This document shows, piece by piece, positions 17,931-26,732 of a stretch of DNA of 64,000 nt. Made by a program: the position numbers and the translations under genes. Each line of letters starts with the position of its first letter. The stretch's first letter is position 1. The DNA is taken from positions 343,858 through 407,857 of the forward strand of contig JAJUJX010000002.1 in assembly GCA_029265125.1 (NCBI GenBank). Direction: 5' to 3'. Source of the stretch: Tolumonas sp008015085. Lineage in GTDB: Bacteria; Pseudomonadota; Gammaproteobacteria; Enterobacterales; Aeromonadaceae. Below the pieces are notes generated by a model. The model ran no database searches, was not told the origin of the DNA, and saw only the letters and a list, made by a program, of their open reading frames with translations.

Positions 17931-18998
17931 TTAGAGTCGATCTCTCAAAGGCTGTTTCAGTTCTTCATAGCAGCCTGCCAGTAATTTTTCCGTTGCATGC
18001 CAGTCAATACATGCATCAGTGATAGAGACACCATAAGCCATATCACATTTTGGTTGCTCACTGGATTGAGCACCTTCACCAATATTAGACTCCAGCATTA
18101 TCCCGATGATTGATTTATTACCATCCTGGATCTGGCGAACCACGTTTTCCGCAACCAAAGGCTGTAGACGGTGGTTTTTATTCGAGTTGCCATGGCTGCA
18201 ATCTACTACCAGACATGCAGGCAGTTTTGCTTTAGCTAACTCTTGTTCAGCAATGGCTACATTCACCGAATCATAATTCGGCTGTTTGCCACCACGCAGG
18301 ATCACATGACCATCCGGATTACCCTGGGTTTGCAGCAACGCAACCTGCCCCTGTTGGTTAATGCCCATAAAAGTGTGAGATGATGAAGCAGCTTTCAGTG
18401 CATTGATAGCCGTATCCAGATTGCCATCAGTACCATTTTTAAAGCCGACAGGCATAGACAACCCAGAGGCCATTTCGCGATGGGTTTGTGATTCAGTAGT
18501 GCGGGCTCCAATCGCTGACCAGCTGAACAAATCGGCCAGATATTGCGGACTAATAGGATCCAATGCCTCAGTTGCCAGCGGTAAACGCAGTTCACCCAGC
18601 CAGGTCAACAACTCTCGAGCGCGTTGTAAGCCCAGTTCAATATCAAAAGTACCATCGATATTCGGATCGTTGATGAAGCCTTTCCAGCCAACTGTAGTAC
18701 GCGGCTTTTCAAAATATACACGCATCACGATATACAGAGTGTCAGAATATTTATCATGCAGCGCTTTCAGACGAGTGGCGTAATCTTTCGCTGCTTCCAT
18801 GTCATGGATAGAACACGGACCACAAATTACCAATAGACGATGATCTTTATGATGCACAATATCCGAGATCTGACGACGGGCATCTGCGATGAACGCTAAT
18901 GTTTCTTCTGATACCGGAACTTTGGCTTTCAGCTCTTCTGGTGTCAGGAGAACCTTTTCTGATTGGATGTGAACATTATTCAGTGAATCTTTCTGCAT
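17931..18998 (-). CDS. aroF: DAHP synthase, tyrosine-sensitive type
   Basis: Condenses phosphoenolpyruvate and erythrose 4-phosphate into DAHP, the first step of aromatic synthesis. The 355-residue length, start MQKDSLNNVHI, and the motifs ICGPCSIHD, YFEKPRTTVGWKG, GARTTESQTHRE and VDCSHGNSNK match class I AroFGH enzymes. Assignment as AroF (tyrosine-inhibited) rests on the linked tyrA, the TyrR box upstream, and closest remembered similarity to E. coli AroF. The inhibitor specificity itself is not proven by sequence. Confidence 0.95.
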   Translation of the reverse strand: MQKDSLNNVHIQSEKVLLTPEELKAKVPVSEETLAFIADARRQISDIVHHKDHRLLVICGPCSIHDMEAAKDYATRLKALHDKYSDTLYIVMRVYFEKPRTTVGWKGFINDPNIDGTFDIELGLQRARELLTWLGELRLPLATEALDPISPQYLADLFSWSAIGARTTESQTHREMASGLSMPVGFKNGTDGNLDTAINALKAASSSHTFMGINQQGQVALLQTQGNPDGHVILRGGKQPNYDSVNVAIAEQELAKAKLPACLVVDCSHGNSNKNHRLQPLVAENVVRQIQDGNKSIIGIMLESNIGEGAQSSEQPKCDMAYGVSITDACIDWHATEKLLAGCYEELKQPLRDRL

Positions 18999-19011
18999 GA
19001 TGGCACCACTC

Positions 19012-19029
19012 TGTAAACTTAAATTTACA
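19012..19029 (-). promoter_or_regulatory. TyrR box upstream of aroF
   Basis: TGTAAACTTAAATTTACA fits the strong TyrR box consensus TGTAAA-N6-TTTACA at every fixed position. It is centred about 22 bases before the aroF start codon, where a bound TyrR hexamer with tyrosine would block transcription or initiation. The site is palindromic; strand is given for the gene it serves. Confidence 0.85.
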
Positions 19030-19140
19030 CCAACACTGCATCTTGAATTTTAATCTTGTATTGACATAATTCCGAATTAGCATTAGCTCCGATGACAAAA
19101 TACCAGCCCCAGCTATTTTTGCAAGCCTAAAATAGCAGAG

Positions 19141-19169
19141 AAAAAAAGAGCAACCCGTTGGTTGCTCTT
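19141..19169 (-). terminator. Intrinsic terminator of the BMP/ABC operon
   Basis: On the minus strand AAGAGCAACC and GGTTGCTCTT pair around a 4-base loop and are followed by seven U. It lies 30 bases downstream of the last permease gene. Confidence 0.88.
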
Positions 19170-19198
19170 ACATAAATGTAAATAGATAACAGAAAGGA

Positions 19199-20164
19199 TT
19201 ATTCTCGTTCTTTTACATACGCCGTACCCAAGGCTTTCGGCGCAATCGCTTTGCCGATAAATCCAGCCAGCAGGAAGACTGTCAGGATATACGGTAACGC
19301 TTCAATAAACTGAACCGGAATAGCATGACCACCGATATCAACGCCCTGTAAACGGATAGCCAGTGCATCCAGAAAGCCGAACAGCAGGCAAGCACTCATT
19401 GCTGTCCATGGGCGCCATTTTCCAAACACCAGCGCAGCCAAAGCCATATACCCTTTACCGGCACTCATATTTGGAATGAACTGAGCCGTTTGCGCCATAG
19501 AGAGATAAGTTCCCCCTAATCCGGCTAACAGGCCGCAGATCAAAATCGCACTGTAACGCAAACGAATGACTGAAATACCTGCAGTATCTACCGCTGCAGG
19601 AGCCTCACCGACCGCACGCAGTCGCAAACCAAAGCGGGTGCGGTATAGAACCCACCACGCCACAGGCACAGCAAGGAATGCGATATATTCCAGAGCTGTG
19701 TGCCCACTCAGGAGTTCAGAATAGAGCTGGCCAACCACAGGTACATCAAACATCTCTTTTTCGAAAGGGAAATGCAGTGGTGCAAAGCGGGCATCACCAT
19801 CCAGCGCAGGAGTTTGCCCCCCCTGATCAAACCAGTAACGACCCAATGTTACTGTCAGACCAGCCGCCAGAATATTAACGGCCATACCACTGACGACCTG
19901 ATCGCCGCGATGCGTGATAGTGGCAAAGCCATGCAATAATGACATGGCAATTGATACAGCCACACCAGCCATAACACCGTCAATAGCAGAGCCGGTCACG
20001 GAAGCAGTTGCCGCACCAGCAAATGCAGCTGCCAGCAAGTTACCTTCCAGACCGATGTTCACTACACCTGAGCGCTCACAGAACAGACCCGCCAAGACGG
20101 CAAAGATCAACGGTGTAGCAACACGGATAGTGGAGTCCAGCATCAATATCAATGTTTCGTACAT
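19199..20164 (-). CDS. Nucleoside-type ABC transporter permease (second)
   Basis: A 321-residue inner-membrane permease of the LivH/RbsC-like superfamily with about eight to nine hydrophobic segments. Family marks include the N-terminal RVATPLIFAVLAGLFCERSGVVNIGLEGN and the GLRLRAVGEAP loop that meets the ATPase. It corresponds to NupQ/YufQ of Bacillus, partner of a BMP-family binding protein for purine nucleosides. It overlaps the other permease gene by one base (stop/start sharing at 20164), so the two are coupled. Confidence 0.92.
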   Translation of the reverse strand: MYETLILMLDSTIRVATPLIFAVLAGLFCERSGVVNIGLEGNLLAAAFAGAATASVTGSAIDGVMAGVAVSIAMSLLHGFATITHRGDQVVSGMAVNILAAGLTVTLGRYWFDQGGQTPALDGDARFAPLHFPFEKEMFDVPVVGQLYSELLSGHTALEYIAFLAVPVAWWVLYRTRFGLRLRAVGEAPAAVDTAGISVIRLRYSAILICGLLAGLGGTYLSMAQTAQFIPNMSAGKGYMALAALVFGKWRPWTAMSACLLFGFLDALAIRLQGVDIGGHAIPVQFIEALPYILTVFLLAGFIGKAIAPKALGTAYVKERE

Positions 20165-21270
20165 TATGCGGTCTCCTGCGTGCGGGATAATTTCAGATAA
20201 AGCGATTCCAGTTTCGGCTTGAACATATGCTCAAGTGCACCAGAGAACAAAATCACCAGCCCTTGCAACACAACTACGATGTTGCGATCCACACCATATT
20301 CAAAGCTCAGTTCGGCTCCGCCCTGATACAGGAAACCGAACAATAAACTCGCCAGAATGACGCCAACCGGATGATTGCGCCCCATCAAGGCCACAGCAAT
20401 ACCGGTAAAGCCAAATCCTTCCACATAGTTCAGCTTGATCTGATGGAGTTCACCCTGAACGACATTCAGTGCAAAAAAGCCAGCCAGCATACCGGATATC
20501 ACCATCGCCATGATGGTAACTTTGGAATAAGAAATTCCGGCGTAACCCGCCGCATGAGCGTTTGCCCCAACCGAACGAACCTGGTATCCCCAGCGGGTAT
20601 ACCACAGGAATCCCCATACAAATACCGCACACAGCAGCGCCCATAACAAACTAATATTGACTGGGCTTTCCGGCATATCAATGCCCAGGCCCGCCAGCAT
20701 TGAATGCAGTTTAGGCAACCAGCTGGCTTCAGCAAATACCGCACTCTCCGGGGCCATCGTGCTAGCAGGTTTAAGCACATCTACCAGTAAGTAGGCCATC
20801 AATGAGGAAGCGATAAAATTGAACATAATAGTTGTGATAACGATATGACTACCACGTTTAGCCTGTAGATAAGCTGGAATGAATGCCCATGCTGCACCAA
20901 AGAGACCACCCGCCAATATCGCTAATGGTATTAAGAGATAAAGAGGCAATGTATCTCCCAGTAAAAGGCAGACTAAACCAACACCCAGCCCCCCGACATA
21001 AGCCTGCCCTTCTCCACCGATATTAAACAGCCCGGCATGATAAGCGACGGCAACAGCTAACCCAGTAAAGATAAAGCCGGTCGCATAATAGAGAGTAAAA
21101 CCAATGCCCTCTGCATAGCCAAAGGCGCCTTCCCACATGATTTTTACTGCATCCAACGGATTAATATCGATATACGCAAACAGTAATGCGGAAACGGCAA
21201 ATGCCATTATCAGATTAACCAGCGGAATTAACCCGACGTTGACCCAAAGCGGGATCCTTTGCTGACTCAT
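20164..21270 (-). CDS. Nucleoside-type ABC transporter permease (first)
   Basis: A 368-residue permease, about ten hydrophobic segments, with the family motifs AGLFNIGGEGQ and VRSVGANAHAAGYAGI. It pairs with the second permease as the NupP/YufP-type subunit. It begins inside the end of the ATPase gene (ATGA-type overlap at 21267-21270) and ends on the start of the next permease gene. Together the four genes form a complete importer; nucleosides are the likely cargo by family, though riboflavin and other cargos are known for related systems. Confidence 0.92.
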   Translation of the reverse strand: MSQQRIPLWVNVGLIPLVNLIMAFAVSALLFAYIDINPLDAVKIMWEGAFGYAEGIGFTLYYATGFIFTGLAVAVAYHAGLFNIGGEGQAYVGGLGVGLVCLLLGDTLPLYLLIPLAILAGGLFGAAWAFIPAYLQAKRGSHIVITTIMFNFIASSLMAYLLVDVLKPASTMAPESAVFAEASWLPKLHSMLAGLGIDMPESPVNISLLWALLCAVFVWGFLWYTRWGYQVRSVGANAHAAGYAGISYSKVTIMAMVISGMLAGFFALNVVQGELHQIKLNYVEGFGFTGIAVALMGRNHPVGVILASLLFGFLYQGGAELSFEYGVDRNIVVVLQGLVILFSGALEHMFKPKLESLYLKLSRTQETA

Positions 21271-22829
21271 TGATGATCCCCTTGTTTTACCTGTAAATGT
21301 TCCGGAACGATGTTCGCCATCATCAGGCCCAATGTTTTTTCATCCGCTTGTGCAGCTGAAATTTCGCCCACCACTTGTCCGTCAAACATCACAAGAATGC
21401 GATCAGAAAGCGATAAAATCTCATCCAATTCTACAGAAACCAGCAATACCGCTTTTCCGGCATCACGCATGGCTACAATTTGTTTATGGATGAACTCAAT
21501 GGCACCAATGTCGACCCCTCGGGTTGGTTGCCCGATCAGCAGTACATCCGGATTTTTTTCTACTTCACGGGCAATAACTAATTTCTGCTGATTTCCGCCT
21601 GAAAAATTAGCGGTTTTGAGTTGCGGATTGGCCGGACGAACATCCCATTTGTCCATTTTTTCCTGACAATCCTGCAGAATGGCTTTCTTATCCTGCAGCA
21701 ATCCCCGGTTATACATAGGATGATTGTGATAACCAAGAACAAATGCATCCTGTGCAGAGAACTTATTGATCAGTCCCATTTTGTGGCGATCTTCCGGCAC
21801 ATGTCCCATGCCATACTCACGCATCATTGCCGCATCAACGGGCGAATCTGCGCTGACCTGATGTTCCGCAACAGTGAATGAACCGGAAGCAGGCTTAATG
21901 ATCCCACTCAGCAACTCCAGTAATTCGGATTGGCCATTACCGGATACACCAGCGATACCAACAACCTCACCGGCTCGAACACTGAAAGAGACCGACTTCA
22001 CACGTTCAACACCGCTGCCATCGACATACCGCAGTTTATCGACGTTTAACAGAATATTGCCGGCCTTTGATTCCTGCTTGTCAATTTTGAGGCGAACTTT
22101 GCGGCCCACCATCAACTCAGCAAGATCCTCTCGTGATGTGTTGGCTGTCGTAACATGAGCAACCATTTCCCCCCGGCGCATGACTGATACGTTATCGGTA
22201 ATTGCCATGATCTCGCGGAGCTTGTGGGTGATCAAAATAACAGTGGTACCTTGTTCTTTCAGTTTGGCAAGAATAGCAAACAGATGCTCTGCTTCTTGTG
22301 GTGTCAGCACACCGGTAGGCTCATCAAGGATCAGGATTTCTGCACCACGATACAACGCTTTTAAGATCTCAACCCGCTGTTGCAAACCGACAGGTAAATC
22401 TTCAATACGGGTATCTAACGGTACTTCCAGCCCGTATTGCTCGGCTAACTCTTTGAGTTTTTTTCTGGCAGCAGAAAGACTCGGAGCTAATGTCCAGCCT
22501 TGTTCCACACCCAGGATAATGTTCTCTAATACTGTGAATGTATTCACCAGCATGAAGTGTTGATGAACCATGCCGATACCGGCGGCAATCGCATCCTGCG
22601 ATCCCCCAGGCTTATAAGGAGCTCCTTTGACTTTCATCTCACCGTTATCAGCGTGATAAAAACCATAAATGATGCTCATTAATGTCGATTTCCCTGCACC
22701 GTTTTCCCCAACGATGCCATGGATCGAGCCTTTACGAACCTGCAGGTTGATATGCTTATTGGCATGAACTTCACCAAAGCGCTTATCAATACCCTGCAGT
22801 TCTAACGCATATGAATCTAATTGCGCCAC
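21267..22829 (-). CDS. Nucleoside-type ABC transporter ATPase (double domain)
   Basis: A 520-residue protein with two fused ATPase domains, as in RbsA/MglA/NupO. Domain 1 has a full Walker A (GENGAGKST) and a Walker B LILDEPTG, but a degenerate signature (LPVGLQQR). Domain 2 has a degenerate Walker A (GVSGNGQSE, lacking the lysine) and a good signature (FSGGNQQKL). Such asymmetry is usual for this family. The frame is open to a TTG at 22877 inside the upstream hairpin; I prefer GTG at 22829, which gives an N-terminus of family length and lies after the hairpin. Confidence 0.92.
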   Translation of the reverse strand: MAQLDSYALELQGIDKRFGEVHANKHINLQVRKGSIHGIVGENGAGKSTLMSIIYGFYHADNGEMKVKGAPYKPGGSQDAIAAGIGMVHQHFMLVNTFTVLENIILGVEQGWTLAPSLSAARKKLKELAEQYGLEVPLDTRIEDLPVGLQQRVEILKALYRGAEILILDEPTGVLTPQEAEHLFAILAKLKEQGTTVILITHKLREIMAITDNVSVMRRGEMVAHVTTANTSREDLAELMVGRKVRLKIDKQESKAGNILLNVDKLRYVDGSGVERVKSVSFSVRAGEVVGIAGVSGNGQSELLELLSGIIKPASGSFTVAEHQVSADSPVDAAMMREYGMGHVPEDRHKMGLINKFSAQDAFVLGYHNHPMYNRGLLQDKKAILQDCQEKMDKWDVRPANPQLKTANFSGGNQQKLVIAREVEKNPDVLLIGQPTRGVDIGAIEFIHKQIVAMRDAGKAVLLVSVELDEILSLSDRILVMFDGQVVGEISAAQADEKTLGLMMANIVPEHLQVKQGDHQ

Positions 22830-22865
22830 AGTATAATTCTCAGGACACGGGTTAATAAATATAAG

Positions 22866-22890
22866 AAACCGGCTCAAAGGGAGCCGGTTT
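22866..22890 (-). terminator. Partial terminator between binding-protein and ATPase genes
   Basis: AAACCGGCTC and GAGCCGGTTT pair perfectly around five bases, and the minus-strand transcript continues with a U-rich CTTATATTTATT. It lies 22 bases after the binding-protein stop. Such hairpins usually let the binding protein be made in excess and protect its mRNA end. Confidence 0.7.
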
Positions 22891-22911
22891 CAATGAAACT
22901 ACAGATCAATA

Positions 22912-23913
22912 TTAGTATTTGCAGGTATTATCAGCCATGTAATCATGGATTTTGATTTTACCGGCAACGATATCTTTCTTAATTTCGTCCATTTTGGCTT
23001 TCATTTCAGGGGTAATCAACTTGGCATTATTTTCATCCTGAGCCCAGTCTACGCCGTTTTCAGCTAAACCTAATGACTTCACACCACCTTTCCATTTGCC
23101 CTGCGCAGCTTCATCCCAGCTTTGGAATGACGCCAGACCCACACTCTTCACCATTGAGGTTAGCATAGTACCGGGATGCAAATGATTCTGGTTAGCATCA
23201 ACACCGATCGCCAGCTTACCAGCGTCTTTTGCTGCCTGATATACACCTAAACCTGTACCACCCGCTGCAGCATAAACAACGTCTGCGCCTTTGGAGAATT
23301 GCGTCTTGGCCAGTTCAGCTCCTTTGGCTGGGTCAGAGAAAGCAGCTGGAGTAGAACCGGTCATATTCTGGAATACTTCAGCTTTAGGGTTCACATATTT
23401 TGCCCCCTGCTCATAGCCGCATTCAAACTTACGAATCAGCGGGATATCCATGCCACCGACAAAGCCGACTTTGCCAGTCTTTGATGCCTGAGCAGCCAGA
23501 GCACCAACCAGGAACGAACCTTCATGTTCCTTAAACACCACAGACTGAACGTTTGGTTTATCAACGACAGAGTCAATGATGGTGAATTTAATATCCGGGA
23601 ACTCAGTGGCTACTTTTTCAACAGAAGATGAGAAGTTGAAACCTACAGCTACAATCGGGCTAAAACCACGGCTGGCCAGACGACGTAAACCCTGTTCACG
23701 CTGTGCTTCATTCTGTGGCTCAAATTCTTTTACTGTGATGTTTTTTTCTTTTTTATACGCTTCCACACCACCGCGGAAAACGGCTTCATTGAATGACTTG
23801 TCAAATTTGCCCGCTGTATCATAAATAACAGCAGGTTCTGCAGATTTAGCTTGAGCGCTTAATGCAGTCAGAGTAAACGTAGCTACTGCTGCCATTTTCA
23901 GAATGTTATTCAT
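22912..23913 (-). CDS. BMP-family periplasmic nucleoside-binding protein
   Basis: A 333-residue substrate-binding protein of the PnrA/BMP family. A signal peptide occupies residues 1 to about 22 (cut after ALSAQA); no lipobox cysteine is present, so it is soluble rather than a lipoprotein. The mature start has the family pattern AVIYDTAGKFDKSFNEAV, followed by FSSSVEKVA and the sugar-binding-protein-like fold. The frame is open to 23997, but ATG at 23913 has AAGGATAAG upstream and gives the signal peptide. First gene of the importer operon. Confidence 0.93.
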   Translation of the reverse strand: MNNILKMAAVATFTLTALSAQAKSAEPAVIYDTAGKFDKSFNEAVFRGGVEAYKKEKNITVKEFEPQNEAQREQGLRRLASRGFSPIVAVGFNFSSSVEKVATEFPDIKFTIIDSVVDKPNVQSVVFKEHEGSFLVGALAAQASKTGKVGFVGGMDIPLIRKFECGYEQGAKYVNPKAEVFQNMTGSTPAAFSDPAKGAELAKTQFSKGADVVYAAAGGTGLGVYQAAKDAGKLAIGVDANQNHLHPGTMLTSMVKSVGLASFQSWDEAAQGKWKGGVKSLGLAENGVDWAQDENNAKLITPEMKAKMDEIKKDIVAGKIKIHDYMADNTCKY

Positions 23914-24114
23914 CTTCTTATCCTTCCAAGGGTAATCTGGCCTGAGCCCGAATAAGGGCACAATATATAAGTCTATGAAGTGCTGAGTTTTGGTCAAGTT
24001 TTTTACCAGAAAACTTATGTATCCAGCGCTTTATTGTAAAAAAATGAGCGGCTACAAAGTTAACTGCTATACGTCATCCCCATAATGGGGCACAACAATG
24101 GATTCAATAGCATC

Positions 24115-25824
24115 ATGAGTCTTCAGCAAATCACCCTGATAGTGTCACTGCTTCAGCAAATGTGTGTATATGTCGTCATTGTTTATCTGCTCAGTAAAAC
24201 ACCTCTTTTCCAACCACTTACGCAAGTCACGATCAGAGTACCGAATAAAATCCTCTGCTATCTGATCTTTTCTGCCTTTTGCATTATGGGTACTTATTTC
24301 GGACTCCGGATTGATAACTCGATCGCAAATACCCGCGCCACCGGGGCCGTCCTTGGAGGCATTGTTGGCGGACCTCTCGTTGGTTTTCTAGTTGGCCTAA
24401 CGGGTGGTATTCATCGTTACAGCCTAGGTGGCTTCACCTCCTTTGCTTGTATGGTATCAACCGTAGCAGAAGGTGTATTGGGTGGACTTGTTCACCGTTA
24501 TTACTTGAAACAGAGGCAAACAGAACGGCTGTTTAACCCCTGGATTGTGTTCACTGTGGCCCTCGCAGCAGAATTTTTGCAGATGGGTATTATTCTTCTG
24601 CTGGCTCGTCCTTTTGATCAGGCCTGGCATCTGGTGCAGAACATTGCTCTGCCTATGATGCTGGCAAACAGCTTCGGAGCCGCTATTTTGATGCAGATGC
24701 TGCTTGATCGTCGGGCTATGTACGAAAAATACTCCGTTGCTTTCTCAGCCAGGGCGCTCAAAATTGCTGAGCGTTCGATGGGCATTCTTAATAAAGGCTT
24801 TAATCAGGAAAACTGCACACAGCTAGCTCGAATCCTTCTGGAAGAAACCAATGTAGGTGCCGTGGCGCTGACTGACCGGGAAAAACTGCTGGCATTTATC
24901 GGTATCGGTGAGGACCATCATCTGCCAGGTTCACCGATTACCTCTTCGCATACATTACGAGCCATCGCTAATAATGAGGTCGTGTATGCCGATGGCAACC
25001 TGATCCGTTATCACTGTACGCTTGATCCTCGTTGCAAGCTCGGTTCTACACTGGTGATCCCCCTGCGGGGTGAAAATGATCAGGTCATAGGCACCATTAA
25101 ATTGTATGAGCCTAAGCGCAAACTTTTTTCCTCCCTGAACCGAACACTGGGGGAAGGCATGGCTCGTCTACTCTCAACTCAGATCCTGGCCGGAAAATAT
25201 TCAGCTCAGAGCGAACTCTTATCGCAATCAGAAATAAAGCTGCTCCATGCACAGGTTAATCCGCACTTTTTATTTAATGCACTCAATACTCTTGCATCTG
25301 TTATTCGCACTAACCCTGAACATGCCCGCCAGCTAGTTCAGCATCTATCGCTCTTTTTCAGGAAAAATCTACGCCGCGGAGCCGAAGAAGTAACGCTGAA
25401 AGAGGAACTTGAGCACGTAAATAGTTATTTACAAATTGAGTTGGCCCGCTTTCCTGACCGGTTAAAAGTAGCATTCAACATCGATGACCTGTTACTAAAC
25501 CAGAAATTGCCAGCTTTCTCACTGCAGCCTCTTGTGGAAAATGCGATAAAGCATGGCATATCCCATTCGATGAATGGCGGTACAGTGACGATTTCCGGCC
25601 AACAGGAGCATGGTCATTGGTTGTTGTCCGTCGTGGATGACGCAGGTTTATTTAATATGCCTGCGTTACCAGATAAAAATGAGAATTGTAATGGTCTGGG
25701 GATGAATCTGGTTGATCGCCGGATAAAAGCACATTACGGCGAACGGTTTGGCATTCAGGTTCACTGTATACCGGATGTTATCACCCGCATCAGTATTAAT
25801 CTGCCCTTTGCTAAGGTCGAATGA
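24115..25824 (+). CDS. btsS: BtsS-type pyruvate sensor histidine kinase
   Basis: A 569-residue LytS-family kinase. Six or so membrane segments (5TM-5TMR_LYT, about residues 5-205) are followed by a GAF domain (about 220-355) and a kinase region with the phospho-accepting His in LLHAQVNPHFLFNALNTL, and the N box PLVENAIKHG. It closely parallels E. coli BtsS (YehU), including CVYVVIVYLLSKTPLF and SIANTRATGAV, and BtsS senses extracellular pyruvate. An in-frame ATG lies at 24085, but E. coli BtsS begins where the ATG at 24115 falls; no clear ribosome site settles it. Three bases separate it from btsR. Confidence 0.95.
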   Translation: MSLQQITLIVSLLQQMCVYVVIVYLLSKTPLFQPLTQVTIRVPNKILCYLIFSAFCIMGTYFGLRIDNSIANTRATGAVLGGIVGGPLVGFLVGLTGGIHRYSLGGFTSFACMVSTVAEGVLGGLVHRYYLKQRQTERLFNPWIVFTVALAAEFLQMGIILLLARPFDQAWHLVQNIALPMMLANSFGAAILMQMLLDRRAMYEKYSVAFSARALKIAERSMGILNKGFNQENCTQLARILLEETNVGAVALTDREKLLAFIGIGEDHHLPGSPITSSHTLRAIANNEVVYADGNLIRYHCTLDPRCKLGSTLVIPLRGENDQVIGTIKLYEPKRKLFSSLNRTLGEGMARLLSTQILAGKYSAQSELLSQSEIKLLHAQVNPHFLFNALNTLASVIRTNPEHARQLVQHLSLFFRKNLRRGAEEVTLKEELEHVNSYLQIELARFPDRLKVAFNIDDLLLNQKLPAFSLQPLVENAIKHGISHSMNGGTVTISGQQEHGHWLLSVVDDAGLFNMPALPDKNENCNGLGMNLVDRRIKAHYGERFGIQVHCIPDVITRISINLPFAKVE

Positions 25825-25827
25825 ATA

Positions 25828-26544
25828 ATGTTACGCGTTATAATTGTTGATGATGAATTGCCCGCCAGAGAAGAGTTACGCAGCCTTCTCGAAGGCTATG
25901 ATGATCTGGAAATCATTGGTGAATGCAGCAATGCGCTGGAAGCCATTCCGTCTATCCACAAACAGAAACCAGATGTTGTCTTTCTGGATATTCAGATGCC
26001 CCGGATTAGCGGTCTTGAAATGGTAAGTATGCTTGATCCTGACCAGATGCCCGCAATTGTTTTTCTCACCGCTTATGATGAATTTGCGCTCAAAGCCTTT
26101 GAGGAAAACGCCTTCGATTATCTGCTAAAACCCATCGAGATTGCACGACTGGAAAAAACGCTTAATCGGCTGCGGAAAGAGCTTACTCCGCAATCTTATC
26201 AACCGTTAGCTGACCTGGCACCGATTCGATCGATCCCCTGTTGTGGTCATAACCGGATATTTTTAGTGCCATTATCCGATGTCGAATATATCCATAGTGA
26301 TCTGGCTGGCATCCATGTCTGCAGTGCTAAACAATCTGGAATCACACAATTAACGATGCGGACATTGGAGGAAAAGACACCGTTCCTGCGTTGTCACCGC
26401 CAATACATGATTAACCCTGACCAGGTAGCTGAAATACAGTTGCTGGAAAATGGCGGCGCGGAAGTGATAACCCGTGCACAGCAACGTATTCCTGTCAGCC
26501 GCCGTTATCTGAAACCACTCAAACAGAGTCTGAACATTCCTTAA
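25828..26544 (+). CDS. btsR: BtsR LytTR-family response regulator
   Basis: A 238-residue regulator: receiver with acceptor Asp in VFLDIQMPRISGLEM (about residue 54) and a C-terminal LytTR DNA-binding domain (about 135-235) with LRCHRQYMINPDQ and the end VSRRYLKPLK. It is the BtsR (YehT) partner of BtsS, encoded three bases upstream. In E. coli it binds ACC[G/A]CT[C/T]A direct repeats spaced by 13 bp and activates btsT. The same arrangement of sites occurs in the next intergenic region, directly supporting the assignment. Confidence 0.95.
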   Translation: MLRVIIVDDELPAREELRSLLEGYDDLEIIGECSNALEAIPSIHKQKPDVVFLDIQMPRISGLEMVSMLDPDQMPAIVFLTAYDEFALKAFEENAFDYLLKPIEIARLEKTLNRLRKELTPQSYQPLADLAPIRSIPCCGHNRIFLVPLSDVEYIHSDLAGIHVCSAKQSGITQLTMRTLEEKTPFLRCHRQYMINPDQVAEIQLLENGGAEVITRAQQRIPVSRRYLKPLKQSLNIP

Positions 26545-26554
26545 AATAAATATC

Positions 26555-26569
26555 CCCCGGCAAAGCCGG
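26555..26569 (+). terminator. Weak hairpin after btsR
   Basis: CCCGGC and GCCGGG pair around AAA eleven bases after the btsR stop. The sequence after it has only three consecutive T, so termination would be partial. Confidence 0.4.
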
Positions 26570-26583
26570 GAGGGTTTATAAAA

Positions 26584-26612
26584 ACCACTTCCCTTCGAAT
26601 TATTACCGCTTA
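26584..26612 (+). promoter_or_regulatory. BtsR-binding direct repeats upstream of the transporter gene
   Basis: ACCACTTC (26584-26591) and ACCGCTTA (26605-26612) are separated by exactly 13 bases. The published BtsR target is ACC[G/A]CT[C/T]A-N13-ACC[G/A]CT[C/T]A; the second copy matches fully and the first differs only at its last base. The pair is about 120 bases before the transporter start. Further imperfect copies follow at 26625-26632 (GCCACTTA) and 26660-26667 (ACCACTCC). Confidence 0.8.
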
Positions 26613-26732
26613 ATTTGCCATACAGCCACTTACCTTTTTTGAAGTGTTATTCCTGAAACACCACTCCTAAAGTAAATCTGTACCGCCGGATTTTTCTGGC
26701 GTCAGAAATAACATTACTCAGGAGTAACACCT

